Source: Staphylotrichum longicolle
Taxonomy: Eukaryota; Ascomycota; Sordariomycetes; Sordariales; Chaetomiaceae
Assembly (NCBI GenBank): GCA_019096155.1
Contig: JAHCVI010000001.1
Location: 4,960,001-5,024,000 of the forward strand
Length of the DNA stretch: 64,000 bases
Direction of reading: 5' to 3'
Shown: positions 10,362 through 21,087 of the stretch, in pieces
How the letters are laid out: every line of letters begins with the position of its first letter
Position numbering within the stretch: position 1 is the stretch's first letter
Notes under the pieces: model-generated
Told to the model about the DNA's origin: nothing
What the model saw: only the letters and a program-made list of their open reading frames with translations
Database searches by the model: none
Program-made: the position numbers and the translations under genes

Positions 10362-12519
10362 ATGGCACCTGGGGCCAGAAGAGCCTCCCCATCCAGCTAC
10401 GACTCTGGGCAGGAGACCAGGAAGGAGCGCAGCCGGGCCTCACTCTTCAAGCACACCAATCAGACCTTCATCTCGAAGCCTTCAGACTCGGCTGTGACGC
10501 CAGCCGCTTCGATCTTTGGCGCAAGCACTTCTTCCTTCACTTTCACGGCCGGGGGTGTTGAGGGCAGCTCCATCAAAAGCCCGTTCGCCGTACCCAAATC
10601 GCCCTCACCCGCTGCCCCATCTTTCAGCTTTGTCAGCCCTCAGTATCCCAGCGACTCTGGCGGCAGCGGATCCTCGGATTCGGGCAGCCGCTCTCAGTCC
10701 ATGGACAGCCTCACCAGCGGCATGGCGACCCTCAAGGTTCGAGGAGACAAACCCAAAGAAAAGGACCCCGAGGAGGAGGCGCCGTCCTCTTCCGCAGCTT
10801 CCCTATCAGACAGGACCAAGGAGACGAGCCCCGACGCGGAAGATGACACCAGCGAAGAGAGCAGCGAGAGCGAAACAAGCGACGAGTCTGGGCCCAGCGG
10901 TGATGAAGACCCGATCCTCAACTCGCACCTCGGTCTGCTCCAGCGACGTCCCGAGCTGGACGAGCTAAACGAAATCAAGTCGACCCCGATATTTACCGAA
11001 GCGGTCCGCAGGTACGCCGTTTCACTGGCGAGCACAGCAAACGAGAAGCCCTTCAGCCAGTACGGTCTCTTGGGGGGCGACCTCACGGGGAGCGCCGACG
11101 ACGGGACATCGGACCCGCGAATTTTCTGGAACATCGCCGCGCCCTCGAGTTTCTTCATCTGCGGGAGCCAAGGGTCTGGCAAGAGCCATACCATGTCGTG
11201 CCTACTGGAAAATGCCCTTGCGCCGTGCAAGGCCAACGTGCTTCCTCGACCTCTGACCGGCATTGTGTTCCACTATGACACCTTCATCTCCGACTCCGGA
11301 GGATCCCCTTGCGAGGTGGCCTGGCTGTCCTCCAACCCAGACATCAAGGTGCGGGTGCTCTGTCCACCCACCAACATCCGCACTTTGCAGGTTTGTTGTC
11401 CCACCTATCTAGCCAGTGTGCGTGTTCCGAGGTACTAATCCGAGTCCATAGCGCGTCTACAAGAGATTCTCCAACGTCAGCGTTGAGGAACTGCGCCTGA
11501 ACGAGTCGGATCTCAACACCAAGCGCATGCTCGATCTGATGGCTGTCACGACGGGTGGCACTCTGCCACTCTACCTCCACGTGGCGCAGCGTATCCTCCG
11601 CGACCTGCGCGTAACCCAACAAAAGACCGACACCGGCTTTAGCTACACGTCATTCAAGCGGATGCTCGCCCTGGAGAACCTGACGGAGATGCAGCTGGCC
11701 CCGCTGAAGCAGCGCCTCGAGACGCTCGAGTCCTTCATGGTCGAGAGCCAGGCCAAGGCGTACAACATGTTCGCCGCGTCGCAGACCCCCAAGTCCAAAA
11801 AATCAGCCTCGGCGAAGGGCACCAGCTGGAAGCCCCAGAACGGGCACCTCACCATCGTCGACCTCTCGTGTCCCTGCGTCACCCCGGAGATGGCCTGCTC
11901 GCTCTTCAACATCTGCCTCTCCCTCTTCCTGGAGCAGGACTCGGCCGCCGTCGGGCGCGTCATCGCCCTCGACGAGGCGCACAAGTACATGACGGACTCG
12001 CAGGAGTGCGCGGCCCTCACCGAGGCCCTGCTCGCGACCATCCGCCTGCAGCGGCACCTGGGCGCGCGCGTCGTCATCTCGACCCAGGAGCCCACCATCA
12101 GCCCCAAGCTGCTGGACCTGTGCAGCGTCACGGTCGTGCACAGGTTCACGTCGCCCGACTGGCTGAACGCGCTGCGCAAGCACCTGGCTGGCGTGTCGGC
12201 TGGCGGGAGGCTGCTGGAGAAGGCGAGGGGGAGGCTGGTGGACATGGACGAGGAGGACGGGGAGGGAGGCGTGGACGGCGCTGGCATGCTGGCGCTGGGG
12301 GATGCGGATCCGGCCTTGGAGCTGTTTTCGAGGATTGTGGACTTGAGGGTGGGGGAGGCACTGATATTTGCGCCGAGCGCCATTGTGGGGTTGAGGAAGA
12401 GAAAGGAAGGCGAGGCGCGTGGGTTGGGGGATGTGAAGCGTCTCGCACACGGCGTGTTGAAGGTGCGCGTCCGGAACCGGACCACGGCGGACGGAGGACG
12501 CAGCATCATGGCTGCTTGA
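10362..12519 (+). CDS. P-loop ATPase with HerA/FtsK-like features, function unknown
   Basis: Two exons (10362-11390 and 11452-12519) joined by a 61-nt intron with a consensus TACTAAT branch site give 698 residues. Residues 1-200 are disordered, Ser/Pro-rich and then acidic. A Walker A motif GSQGSGKSHT starts at residue 268. A Walker B motif VIALDEAHKY has Asp517/Glu518 and is followed by VVISTQEPTISPKLLDLCS, which resembles the sensor region of HerA/FtsK/VirB4-type ATPases (a conserved Ser/Thr-Gln after Walker B). The C-terminus (VGEALIFAPSAIVG) resembles the last strand of that fold. No membrane segment is seen. It is probably an intracellular motor or switch ATPase; substrate and partners cannot be read from the sequence. 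Intact, with no neighbour that explains it. Confidence 0.8.
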
Positions 12520-13059
12520 GTTGACTTTTGTGTGTCATGTTGGGCTTTGTTTTGTCTATGGCGGCTGGAAAGCTCTTTGGGTAAGAGCTGGTGATGGAGT
12601 ACTTTTGTGTTATGATACCATGACGGTTGGACGGGCGTACCCTATTGTTGGATTTCCCCAGGGGCGGGGATTGTTCTGGTTGGAGTACCATGTGATAGAC
12701 TACAACCCGAAATGACAATAGAGGTTTGATACTGTATCATACTTTCCTTTGAATTTTGACTGACAAAGTGCTGAGGTTCAATTCTGCACAGGAGAGAGTA
12801 TGTCGTAAGGTGGCTTGAAGAAGAAGTGAGGTTGTAGCCCCTGAACGGTACTCAACTACTCCCTGAAGCCCCGCAATTCACAACCATCTTCAGCAGGTGG
12901 TCCCAGTGGGTCATGATCCATTCACATTGAGATCGAGACTTGCCACTCACTTTCACTTCGCATCATCACAATACACGCAACCACTATCGACGCTTAACAT
13001 TTATCTCCTTCACAAATCGTCATCAGTCAAACTGCAGAGGTCTTCCATCTTATCCCATT
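12520..13059. other. Intergenic, 540 nt
   Basis: 3' region of the ATPase gene and promoter of the CCDC97-like gene. Nothing else is recognised. Confidence 0.6.
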
Positions 13060-14105
13060 ATGGCGCCGCTCCTTGAGTCGCCACCGTCGACTCCGCACTC
13101 CTCTCCCCAACCCCGACCACGCCCACCCCGATCCCCGGGCCACTCGGCCCAGATCAGAGCACAGAACCGGAGGCGGGTGTACCTCGAGCGGCACCACGCC
13201 TATTTGCAGTCAAGCGATCACGAGCTTGCAGGTGCGCGTCTCTCTTTCTCTCAGTTTTGACCCAACACTTGTTTTTGTTTGGTTCCCCCTCCTTTTTTCT
13301 CTCACTCGTTCCCTCTACTTCTTCATCCTCCTCCCTCAACCCAACTGTCATCATCCAACACACCACACCACTCCCAAACCCCAACTCCTCCTACCAACAA
13401 AAGCAACATCTTTCATATCAATTTGATTTTATTCTATCTTTCACCCACTAACAACAAACAGACCCCCTCCTCTACGACTTCCTCATCCGGCGCTTCCAGA
13501 CCCCCGCGGAGCGCGAGGCCGAGGGCCGCAGCAAGGGCTACGCCCGCGTGCTCGAGGGGTCGCTCCTGCGGGGCGAGGAGCGGCTGGCCAAGCTGCGCGA
13601 GCAGACGGTGCAGAGGAATGGAGTCGAAGCTGGAGCGGGACATGGGGAGGGGCCACCACCCCCGTCGAGAATGAGCGCGGCGAGAAGCAACGGCGGGGGC
13701 GGTGGTGGTGCTTCATCAGGGCCATGGCGGCCGACGGAGGCGGGGGAGGAGGAGGAGGAGACGGAAGATGCGGGCGTGGTGACGGCGGCGGGGTTCAGCA
13801 GCCTGAACGCGGAGCTCACGCCGCCGCCCAGGACGAGGGAGGAAGGGCGGGCGCAGTGGGAGGAGTTCCTGCGGGACCGGTTCATCAGGGGGGAGGACGG
13901 GGACTTTGAGTATGCGCGGGTGGATGAGGACGACGAGTTTGACGTACTGGAGCGGGAGGAGAGGGAGGAGGCGTGGTTCGAGGAGGAGGATCCCGGGTGG
14001 GCGACGGGGAATGAGGGCGAGGGTGGTGGTGGCAGTGGAGATGATGAAGGGGGAGGAAGGGCGGAGAAGGTCTTGCATGGGGAGACGGGGGTGCAGGATT
14101 TTTAG
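13060..14105 (+). CDS. CCDC97/DUF2052 family protein, probable SF3B-associated factor
   Basis: Two exons (13060-13231 and 13462-14105) with a 230-nt intron give 271 residues. The intron splits a conserved motif: ELAG before it becomes ELADPLLYDFLIRRFQTPAEREAEGR after splicing, which matches the DUF2052 family that includes human CCDC97. The N-terminus is Pro-rich with a basic helix (RAQNRRRVYLERHHAYLQ). A Gly/Ser-rich insert follows the motif, then a second conserved block (REEGRAQWEEFLRDRFIRGEDGDFEY) and a very acidic tail. CCDC97 is reported to associate with the SF3B part of the U2 snRNP, so a nuclear splicing role is plausible but inferred. The phase-1 junction and exact motif continuity make the splice site secure. 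Confidence 0.82.
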
Positions 14106-14283
14106 GATCTGATATGGGAGGTTGGTGATGTTTTTTGTGGGGTTCCTTTTTTGTTCATTTTCTTTTCTGTTTTCTCCCTTTCTTCTCTGGACTCGTTTTC
14201 AGGAGAGCTTGCGACAAACTTTTTACCCTTCGCTGACGAACCACACAAAGAACAGAATACCTCCCACCTTCCTTCAGCGACTG

Positions 14284-15082
14284 CTATGACACGCTCATGC
14301 TTTCAATATAGTACTTATCCAGCAGCGGCAGCGAGGCCGGATGCACCCGCCCAATCTTCAGGGTCCGCAGGTTGTCCTCCACGGTATAGATCCTCCCACA
14401 GTCCAGCCTCGCAATGGGCGCGATGAAGTGCTTTTCGTCCTCCATGATCACCGCGATGGGATCCCGCGTAATCCCTTCTTCCTCATACGGCTTAGCTGGT
14501 TCGACACTCGCCGGGTACATCACAACATAATCCACCGGCCGACCCGGGTTCGGCTTGCTGCCTGGGCCCATGAAAGTCGTGATGGCAAAGCACAACGAGT
14601 GGTTCAGTCGCCTGCGCACCACGACGAACCAGCGGAACCTGGCGACGGGTTTCTCGCCGTAAAATTCCTGGCAGGTGTTGGACCACGATTCGGGGCCGGC
14701 TTGCCGTTTGAGCATGTCGGTCGTGGCTGGCTCGAACCAGACTGCTTTAAAGATACGTCCTACGACAAAGAAGCGCTTGGGCTTGGCCACGATCTGGAAC
14801 CCTAGAATGTTGTCAGCAAAGGACTCACCGTCTGGCAAGAGTCCCAGACGTACCACCCTCGGGACCTTTCGCCCACGGAGCGGCTTTTGGGGCAGGAGAT
14901 TGAGGCTGTATCGAAATCGATTCCTTCCTGGGCTCTGTCGGCTCTTCCTTGGCTCTCGGTTCTTCATGGGCTTTCAGGATGCAAGCCGAGCGAGTTGCAT
15001 CTTGACCTTCTGGGGATATCGGTCTGCCTCCGGCCTTTTGGTAGTCGGCGTACAGCAGTTTCTCGCCGTCTGGTGGTGTCAT
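14284..15082 (-). CDS. DUF6590-like domain protein with doubtful 5' end
   Basis: Exons 15082-14854 and 14801-14284 joined by a 52-nt GTACGT...CTAG intron give 248 residues. The C-terminal domain (FQIVAKPKRFFVVGRIFKAVWFEP, then RFRWFVVVRRR, HSLCFAITTF and HFIAPIARLDCGRIYTVEDNLRTLKIGRV) resembles the fungal DUF6590 domain, whose function is unknown. The same reading frame stays open upstream to about 15313 and encodes a plausible WEWSPEEEG-type segment, but it is cut by an in-frame TAG at 15086-15088, one codon before the ATG used here. The TAG lies in an imperfect direct duplication of GCGGATGAC. Either the gene starts at 15082 and is short, or a longer gene has gained a nonsense codon. No intron with acceptable donor and phase removes the stop. 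Confidence 0.6.
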
Positions 15083-16433
15083 CCGCTAGTCATCCGCTGG
15101 TGCCAGCCTAAATCCCTCCTCTTCTGGACTCCATTCCCACCGCTCGCCATATTCTTTGGTCGGTGGGGGGTGTTGTTGGGGCGAAAGAGCAGATATTGTC
15201 TTGGTGTGCAAAGGGGCTTCGTCGAGCTTCTGAACAATATATCTAGCAACTTTGAGCTCCGGGCCTTGAGGCTCCATGAGCTTGGCGGGAGGTGCCAGTG
15301 CTGTCCGGTGCATGAATCAGCTTGTGGACAGGTTTGAGATTGGGTCTGGTCATGGTGTTTTTCAGAGGATACCTGGATGCTCCCCGTTTGAGAGAGATTG
15401 ATCGCTCAAAGTAGGGATGGCCAGAGGCCTGAAGCCTTCGGCGGCGGTCATTGCCACGTCTTCCACCCCCACGGCTTCTGAGACCACGCTCTGCGGGGGG
15501 GCGGCTGCCTTGGGTGCGAGATAAATCTACGCCTTGCTTACCCCTAAGGCCAGGAAAGCCCTGAGAGGGTCATAGAAGCCAAGAAAACCGAGTCCTTTTG
15601 TGCGCGTTTCCACCAAGACAGTCAGGATTGGATAATAAGAAGATAATAAGAAAAATCGGAGGCGGGTAGGGTCGGCGGGCTTCAGGCCGAGGATACAGGG
15701 AGAGTGAAGAGGAATGGAGTGAAGGGAGGAGGAATAGGGCGCCAGCTCAACGTTGGCTCCATGCTGCGGTCGGCAACGTGTGTACTATCTCCGTTGCTCG
15801 ATGAATCTGATGATGGGTACAAAGACCCTGAAAAAGGAACCAGAGATGAGATTGCGAATTTCGAGGCTAGGGGAGACAGTGGGAGAGGGCTTTTGGCCAT
15901 GAAAACCGCCCCCGTCGGGGGGCTCGGGACCCGACGGATTCAATGCAAAGGCATGTCAGGCTGAGACTCTTCAGGTTGGCCAGATTGGATGTGACCTCCT
16001 TCAACGACGAAAGTGTGCCTGACCAACCTGCCTGACCTGATACCCAGGGGCCGAGGAACCAATCAAACAGACCGTGTTGCCTCGCCTCACAATGCGAGAG
16101 TGATCTTGGCAAGGGCACAGCCACCGGTAGGTCCCTGGCTTGTCACGTTTCGATGAGCAACCAGAAACCGCAAATTCCATTTACCAGTTTAGGAAGTAGG
16201 TTGAGTCCACCTGCGACTTCCAAACTTTATGAAGTCTCTCGTGTATCAGATTCAATAAAAAAAAGAAAGATAAAAAACCAAGAAAAACAATGCGAAACTT
16301 CTGATGATCCTTTCGTGCAGCGACATTATTATCCAGAGCGAGCCCCCAACGCCTCGACGCCCCCGACACCAGCTGCGTGCTACCCACAGTCATGAGAAAT
16401 CTCTGCGGATTCATCCATAATGAATCACATCTC
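15083..16433. other. Mostly intergenic; contains upstream open frame of the DUF6590-like gene
   Basis: From 15086 to 15313 there is a minus-strand open frame that may be the separated 5' part of the DUF6590-like gene. The rest is non-coding as far as I can see, with an A-rich stretch near 16255-16290. Confidence 0.5.
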
Positions 16434-18555
16434 TTACTCCCTCGGTCCATGATGAACATGACTGCCCGTGACCTCCTGCGGCGGATCGACCTCCCTGCCG
16501 GTGCCCATCTCGGGCATGTTCTGCGGATAAGGCTGCTGTTGTGGCTGGGGGTAAGCGTACCCGCCTGGCGGAGGAGTTCCCTGCGGGGGGGCTTCGTAGT
16601 ACTGCCCCTGGCCCGGCGGTGCATAGTATGGCTGCTGCTGCTGCTGTTGTTGCTGGGGGAACTGATGTTGCTGCTGATAGCCGTATTGCGGATAATGTTG
16701 ATGGCCCTCGTCCGCCTCAGCAATCGGCGCCGGATAGACCTGCCCGTTGCCGCCTACCGCGGGACTGGCCGTGCCGCTGCTGCTGGGATAGGAGACGCGC
16801 GGGTTTGCTGCCGCTGCCGCCCCGCCGGCAAAGTAACCGCCTGGCTGGCCGTTGTGCAAAAGACCCTGTCCGCTCTGGGAGCTCAGCTCGCTGACGGCGC
16901 CATTGGAAGTGCCTGTGTTTTGGGGAATCAACGCGGCGGGAGACAGCTGGGTTGTGCTCGTCATGATGCTGGCACGGTCAGACGGGGGCGGCATCATCCC
17001 TGGGACGGCCATGCCAGCCGCGAAGGCTCCGGGAGGGTACTGGCCACCCGGCACCGGAGCGTGTTGCATCATTTGTGGCTGCTGGAAGGGCGGCTGTTGC
17101 TGCTGGAAGGGCGGCTGCTGCTGCTGCTCCTTGGGTAGAGCCTGGCCTGGAGCGGCGGGTGGTTGCGTCTCTGCAGCCTTCTTGTTCTTCCGCTTAGACC
17201 TCCACAGGCAGAAGGCAAGGGCGGCGATGATGATCACGGCGACGCCCGCTCCAGCACCGATGCCTGCCTTGGCGGCCGTCGAGAGTCCGCCTCCACCGGG
17301 ATCAGCGACGGGATACCGCATCGACCATACGATATTGACGACGGCTGATGTTGGCTTGTCCAAGGTCTTGGCGTCCTTTTCGACGGTAAGAGTGGGGGGA
17401 GGTATGCGCTTGACGGAGCTCCAGCAAGGAGTGATGCCGCCCACCTCGCTCGTGAAGGGCCAAAAACCGCTGGGCAATGTCAGAGACTTGGAAACGTGTA
17501 CAGGTAAGCGCACCGAGGAGTGTTGGACACATACTTGGGGCAGCACCCGCCAGAAATGGAGTAGTAATCGTCGGCGCAGCTGGCCAACTGGGCGAGATCA
17601 TTGTTGGCTGGCTTGGGGAAGTTGTATTCGACATTGTCTTGCGGGCTTGGGCCTGCGGCACCAGTCGAAGCACCTGGGGCAGGAGTCGTTCCCGTCGAAG
17701 CCACGGCCCAGGGGCAACATTCGGGTCTGGCCTTGTTGCAACCGACAAAGCCCGCATAATACACAGTGCTGCTGGCATCAACGAGGGTGAAGCCGGTCGA
17801 ACTGCAGGGGCCCTGCAGTAGGTCTCCGGACCCCTTGTAGTTGGGCTGAGCGTTATAGTTCGGCTGCTGGAGAGCAGTGGTGGCTGTAACGACTTTGACC
17901 GTTCTGGATTCTCCATTAGCGGGCACGTGCAAGTGTTTGCGTGATCGACTTCAACATACTCGAGACTCAGGGAGACGCTCGTCCTAAACAGCCGGTCAGT
18001 CTATGCGACGGGAACAGCGGAACAAGCCTCGACTCACGGTGCCTGGATTTTGGCCATGGCGCTGGGCGGAATGGTGCCACAGTAGCTCAAGAAGTAATCC
18101 CGCTGATAGTCGCCATAGTCTATCCCGGTGTTAGCAGGATAGTTTTCTGGACAGCGCCCGTTTTTCTGCCGGAGAGAGACGTGCTTCCTGTTCCAAAATA
18201 ATAGCTGGCGCAGGTGCCAGTGGCGACCTTGGAGTAGAAGCAGTCGAGATATGGAATGCCATAGTTGCAGAAGCACGACGTGTAGATTTGTTCGTAGTTG
18301 GTGGCTTGGAGGAGGTTGTCGTAGCAGCCGTTGAGGATGCTCGTGCACTGGAGACCGGCGTTGACATTCTAAAGAACCACCTGTTAGATGGCATCAACAC
18401 GTCAACACCTCAACAAGAGCACATACAAGACAACCAGCGTCGTAGTCGAAAATGTTTGTCTGGCGAGGTTGCAGATTCACGAGGCCATACGCGCTGACCA
18501 AAGATGGCGCGAGCGTCGTCGTCGGCGACGGCGACGGTGTTACAGCAACGACCAT
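16434..18555 (-). CDS. Cys-rich single-pass membrane protein with Pro/Gln-rich tail, unknown function
   Basis: Six exons (18555-18427, 18368-18185, 18119-18038, 17983-17960, 17903-17535, 17469-16434) give about 607 residues. The N-terminal 330 residues contain many cysteines (CTSILNGC, CFCNYG, FVGCNKARPECCPW, ISGGCCPNGFWPF) and look extracellular. A membrane segment lies at about 331-353 (AGVAVIIIAALAFCLW) followed by a basic stop-transfer RSKRKNKK. The cytoplasmic tail of about 240 residues is rich in Pro, Gln, Gly and Tyr with polyQ runs. The topology suggests a cell-surface sensor or wall-anchored protein. The N-terminus is only weakly signal-like (LAPSLVSAYGLVNLQPRQ), so a further upstream exon is possible. 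Exon 4 is a 24-nt micro-exon. The second intron has no GT donor in phase; a GC-AG intron (18184-18120, GCTAAC branch) fits best. Four other introns are canonical GTATGT/GTGAGT. Confidence 0.72.
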
Positions 18556-20103
18556 GGCGCCGGTTTGTCGATCTTGTCGATCCCAGTCGCGCTGTCGCCT
18601 GTCACTTGTGCGGAAGGACTGAAGGCACGATGCGGATGTGGGAGCGCGTCGACGGGATTTTCATGTCTCTCGCTGGTCTCGCAGCGTCGGTGCTGGCAGC
18701 CTCGCCCTCTGATAAGTCGCCGCATGTTCACCGACGGCCCAAACGCATTGGCGTCGACCATCCCCTGGCGGGCGTTTCCATATTGGACGGCGCAGGGCCC
18801 CAATGCCAATCGAAGCCATCGCCAGCAAGGGCGTGCATGGTGTGGCTTTTGCGCGGTGAAGCTGATAGGTGCATTAAGACGGATGGCTTTGGGGCTGAAC
18901 TTGTCAACCCCGCTGGAGAACAGCAGTTGCTTGGCGAGCCAGGCTCGGTGCCATCGTGGTGGTAAGCAGACAGGCGAAGAGGATTGGAGAGATGGGACGG
19001 CTCAATTTTCAGGTTCCTTGCTGCAGAACAACACGACCTGTCCCGTCTCACCGTGCTCACTCTGAGTCGTCCTCGAGGTCGCCCTCTCGCACATCTCGAG
19101 GCTTCACGCCACCGATAAACTCCAGAACCCGTTCCGACGGCTGAAAAGCTCGCCAAGTCAGCCTCATGGTGTCTAGACCGATCTGGTTCATGTTGCAATT
19201 GGATTGAAAGGATCGTTCATCTGCGCGCAGTAAGCCATCGGCATTGCTTGCATCGTGCCACAACAAGATGCGAGAGAAGTGTCGGAGGCTCAAGCGAGGC
19301 AGGAACCACACGCTGCCAAGACCGCGAACTGCTCTGCAGTAAAGCCTGTCCAGGGTCCAGTGGAACAAAACACAACAGCCGGGCCTGCGTGGTCCCCTCG
19401 CCCCCACAATCCCATCTCAGCCTGGAATCACTCCTCCCCAGTATTTTCCCCAGCGCATCCACTATTGCCACAAACACCCACGGGCGAAACATTTTGGTGG
19501 AGACATTTCCCCATCCTCTCCCCGCGGGTTAGCAGCTGGGCACTTGGCTCCTCTGGTCGGCCACCTCGTTCCACACCGAGAGGTTTCAATTAGCCGCGTT
19601 AATGGCGCAGTCGCTGGCGGGACGAGGAAATAGCCTCGCGCTCCAAACACTCGCCCAGCTTGCACCGTCCCCGGTACCCGAACTCTCTCGAGCATCAAGA
19701 TGGTCACGGCCAGCGCGGCACAGACCCCACAGACTCGCCAAGTCTGTTGCTCGGGATGTTGGCCAGACGGTTAAATGGGGATAAATAGAGAATGGGACCA
19801 GACCCTCCCTGCTTCCGCCCTCCGCCATCCACGCGTCCGGCTCGGCCAGCGCCATGGAGCCGCCTTCCAGAAGATCCCAAGACGTCTGTGAGCGCCCGGG
19901 CGATGTACATCTCCAGACAAAATCTCTATATAGCCTGAGGTAGTCCCTCGGTCGTGGTGCAACTCTTCCTGTCCTCCCTCCTCTGCATCACCGACCCTCC
20001 CCAGTCCATCCTCCACAGACGCCTGCCCCTCCTCCCCGCACCCCGCATCACGACCCCGCTACTCCAATTCTTGTCCCAAGTCCGCCCAGGTCCGCCCGTC
20101 ACC
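18556..20103. other. Divergent intergenic region, 1.5 kb
   Basis: Upstream of both the Cys-rich membrane protein and the GH43 gene. TATA-like motifs before GH43 are listed separately. No convincing gene seen. Confidence 0.55.
19927..19933 (+). promoter_or_regulatory. TATATAG box upstream of GH43
   Basis: TATATAG about 170 nt before the GH43 ATG; an ATAAATAG at 19781-19788 is a second candidate. Core promoter role inferred from position. Confidence 0.4.
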
Positions 20104-21087
20104 ATGGCGCCCCTCATCACCAACATCTACACAGCCGATCCCTCGGCCCACGTCTTCGAGGGCAAGGTCTACATCTACCCTTCGCACGACCGCGAGACCG
20201 ACATCCAGTTCAACGACAATGGCGACCAGTACGACATGGCCGACTACCATGTCTTCAGCACCGACTCGCTGGACCCCGCGGCCCCCGTAACCGACCACGG
20301 CGTCGTGCTCAGGACCGAGGACATCCCCTGGGTGTCCAAGCAGCTGTGGGCCCCGGACGCCGCCTTCAAGGACGGCAAGTACTACCTGTACTTCCCGGCT
20401 CGCGACAAGGAGGGCATCTTCCGCATCGGCGTGGCCGTCGGCGACCGCCCCGAGGGCCCCTTCACCCCGGACCCGGAGCCCATCAAGGGCAGCTTCAGCA
20501 TCGACCCGGCCACCTTTGTCGACGAGGACAACCAGGCCTACATGTACTTTGGCGGGCTCTGGGGCGGCCAGCTGCAGTGCTACCAGAAGGGCCACGACAC
20601 CTTTGACGCCGACTGGCAAGGGCCCAAGGAGCCCACCGGCGAGGGCGTCTGCGCCATGGGCCCCCGCGTGGCCAAGATGAGCGACGACATGCGCCAGTTT
20701 GACGGCGAGGTGCGCGAGATCCAGATCCTGGCCCCCGAGACGGGCAAGGTCATCCCCGCCGACGACCACGACCGCCGCTTCTTCGAGGCCGCCTGGATGC
20801 ACAAGTACAACGGCAAGTACTACTTCAGCTACTCGACCGGCGACACCCACTACCTGTGCTACGCCACCGGCGACAGCCCGTACGGGCCCTTCACCTACGG
20901 CGGGCGCATCCTCGAGCCCGTGCTCGGCTGGACCACGCACCACTCGATTGTCGAGTTCAAGGGGCGGTGGTGGCTGTTCCACCACGACTGCGAGCTGAGC
21001 AAGGGCGTCGACCATCTGCGGTCGGTCAAGGTCAAGGAGATCTTCTACGATGCCGAGGGTAAGATTGTTACCGAGAAGCCAGAATAG
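20104..21087 (+). CDS. Glycoside hydrolase family 43 (arabinofuranosidase/xylosidase type), intracellular
   Basis: A single exon encoding 327 residues, starting at ACCATGG. The protein has the five-bladed beta-propeller repeat pattern of GH43 with the three catalytic acids in place: general base Asp12 in YTADPSAHVF, pKa-modulating Asp134 in FSIDPATFV, and general acid Glu228 in RFFEAAWMHKYNG. Further GH43 repeats are KYYLYFPAR, KYYFSYSTG and RWWLFHHD. Such enzymes release arabinose or xylose from arabinoxylan-type oligosaccharides. There is no signal peptide, so it would act on imported oligosaccharides inside the cell. A hydrophobic frame just upstream lacks an ATG and is not used. Lack of introns and very uniform GC-ending codons set it apart from its intron-rich neighbours. 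Confidence 0.9.
   Translation: MAPLITNIYTADPSAHVFEGKVYIYPSHDRETDIQFNDNGDQYDMADYHVFSTDSLDPAAPVTDHGVVLRTEDIPWVSKQLWAPDAAFKDGKYYLYFPARDKEGIFRIGVAVGDRPEGPFTPDPEPIKGSFSIDPATFVDEDNQAYMYFGGLWGGQLQCYQKGHDTFDADWQGPKEPTGEGVCAMGPRVAKMSDDMRQFDGEVREIQILAPETGKVIPADDHDRRFFEAAWMHKYNGKYYFSYSTGDTHYLCYATGDSPYGPFTYGGRILEPVLGWTTHHSIVEFKGRWWLFHHDCELSKGVDHLRSVKVKEIFYDAEGKIVTEKPE

Noticed and set aside
11643..12509. Long minus-strand open frame opposite the P-loop ATPase
   Set aside because: Shadow of the GC-biased sense gene; Ser/Arg/Pro-rich with no motif.
14827..14853. A shorter, 27-nt intron in the DUF6590-like gene starting at GTGAGT
   Set aside because: Too short for fungal splicing; the 52-nt intron from GTACGT keeps the frame and has normal length.
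18120..18180. Canonical GT donor (GTCTCT) for the second intron of the Cys-rich membrane protein
   Set aside because: It gives the wrong phase and loses the Tyr/Cys-rich frame DYGDYQRDYFLSYCG; a GC-AG junction fits better.
19057..19407. Minus-strand frame ending in an acidic DLEDDSE-type tail
   Set aside because: Looks mildly protein-like at its end, but the front half does not, there is no supporting splice site, and no family is recognised.
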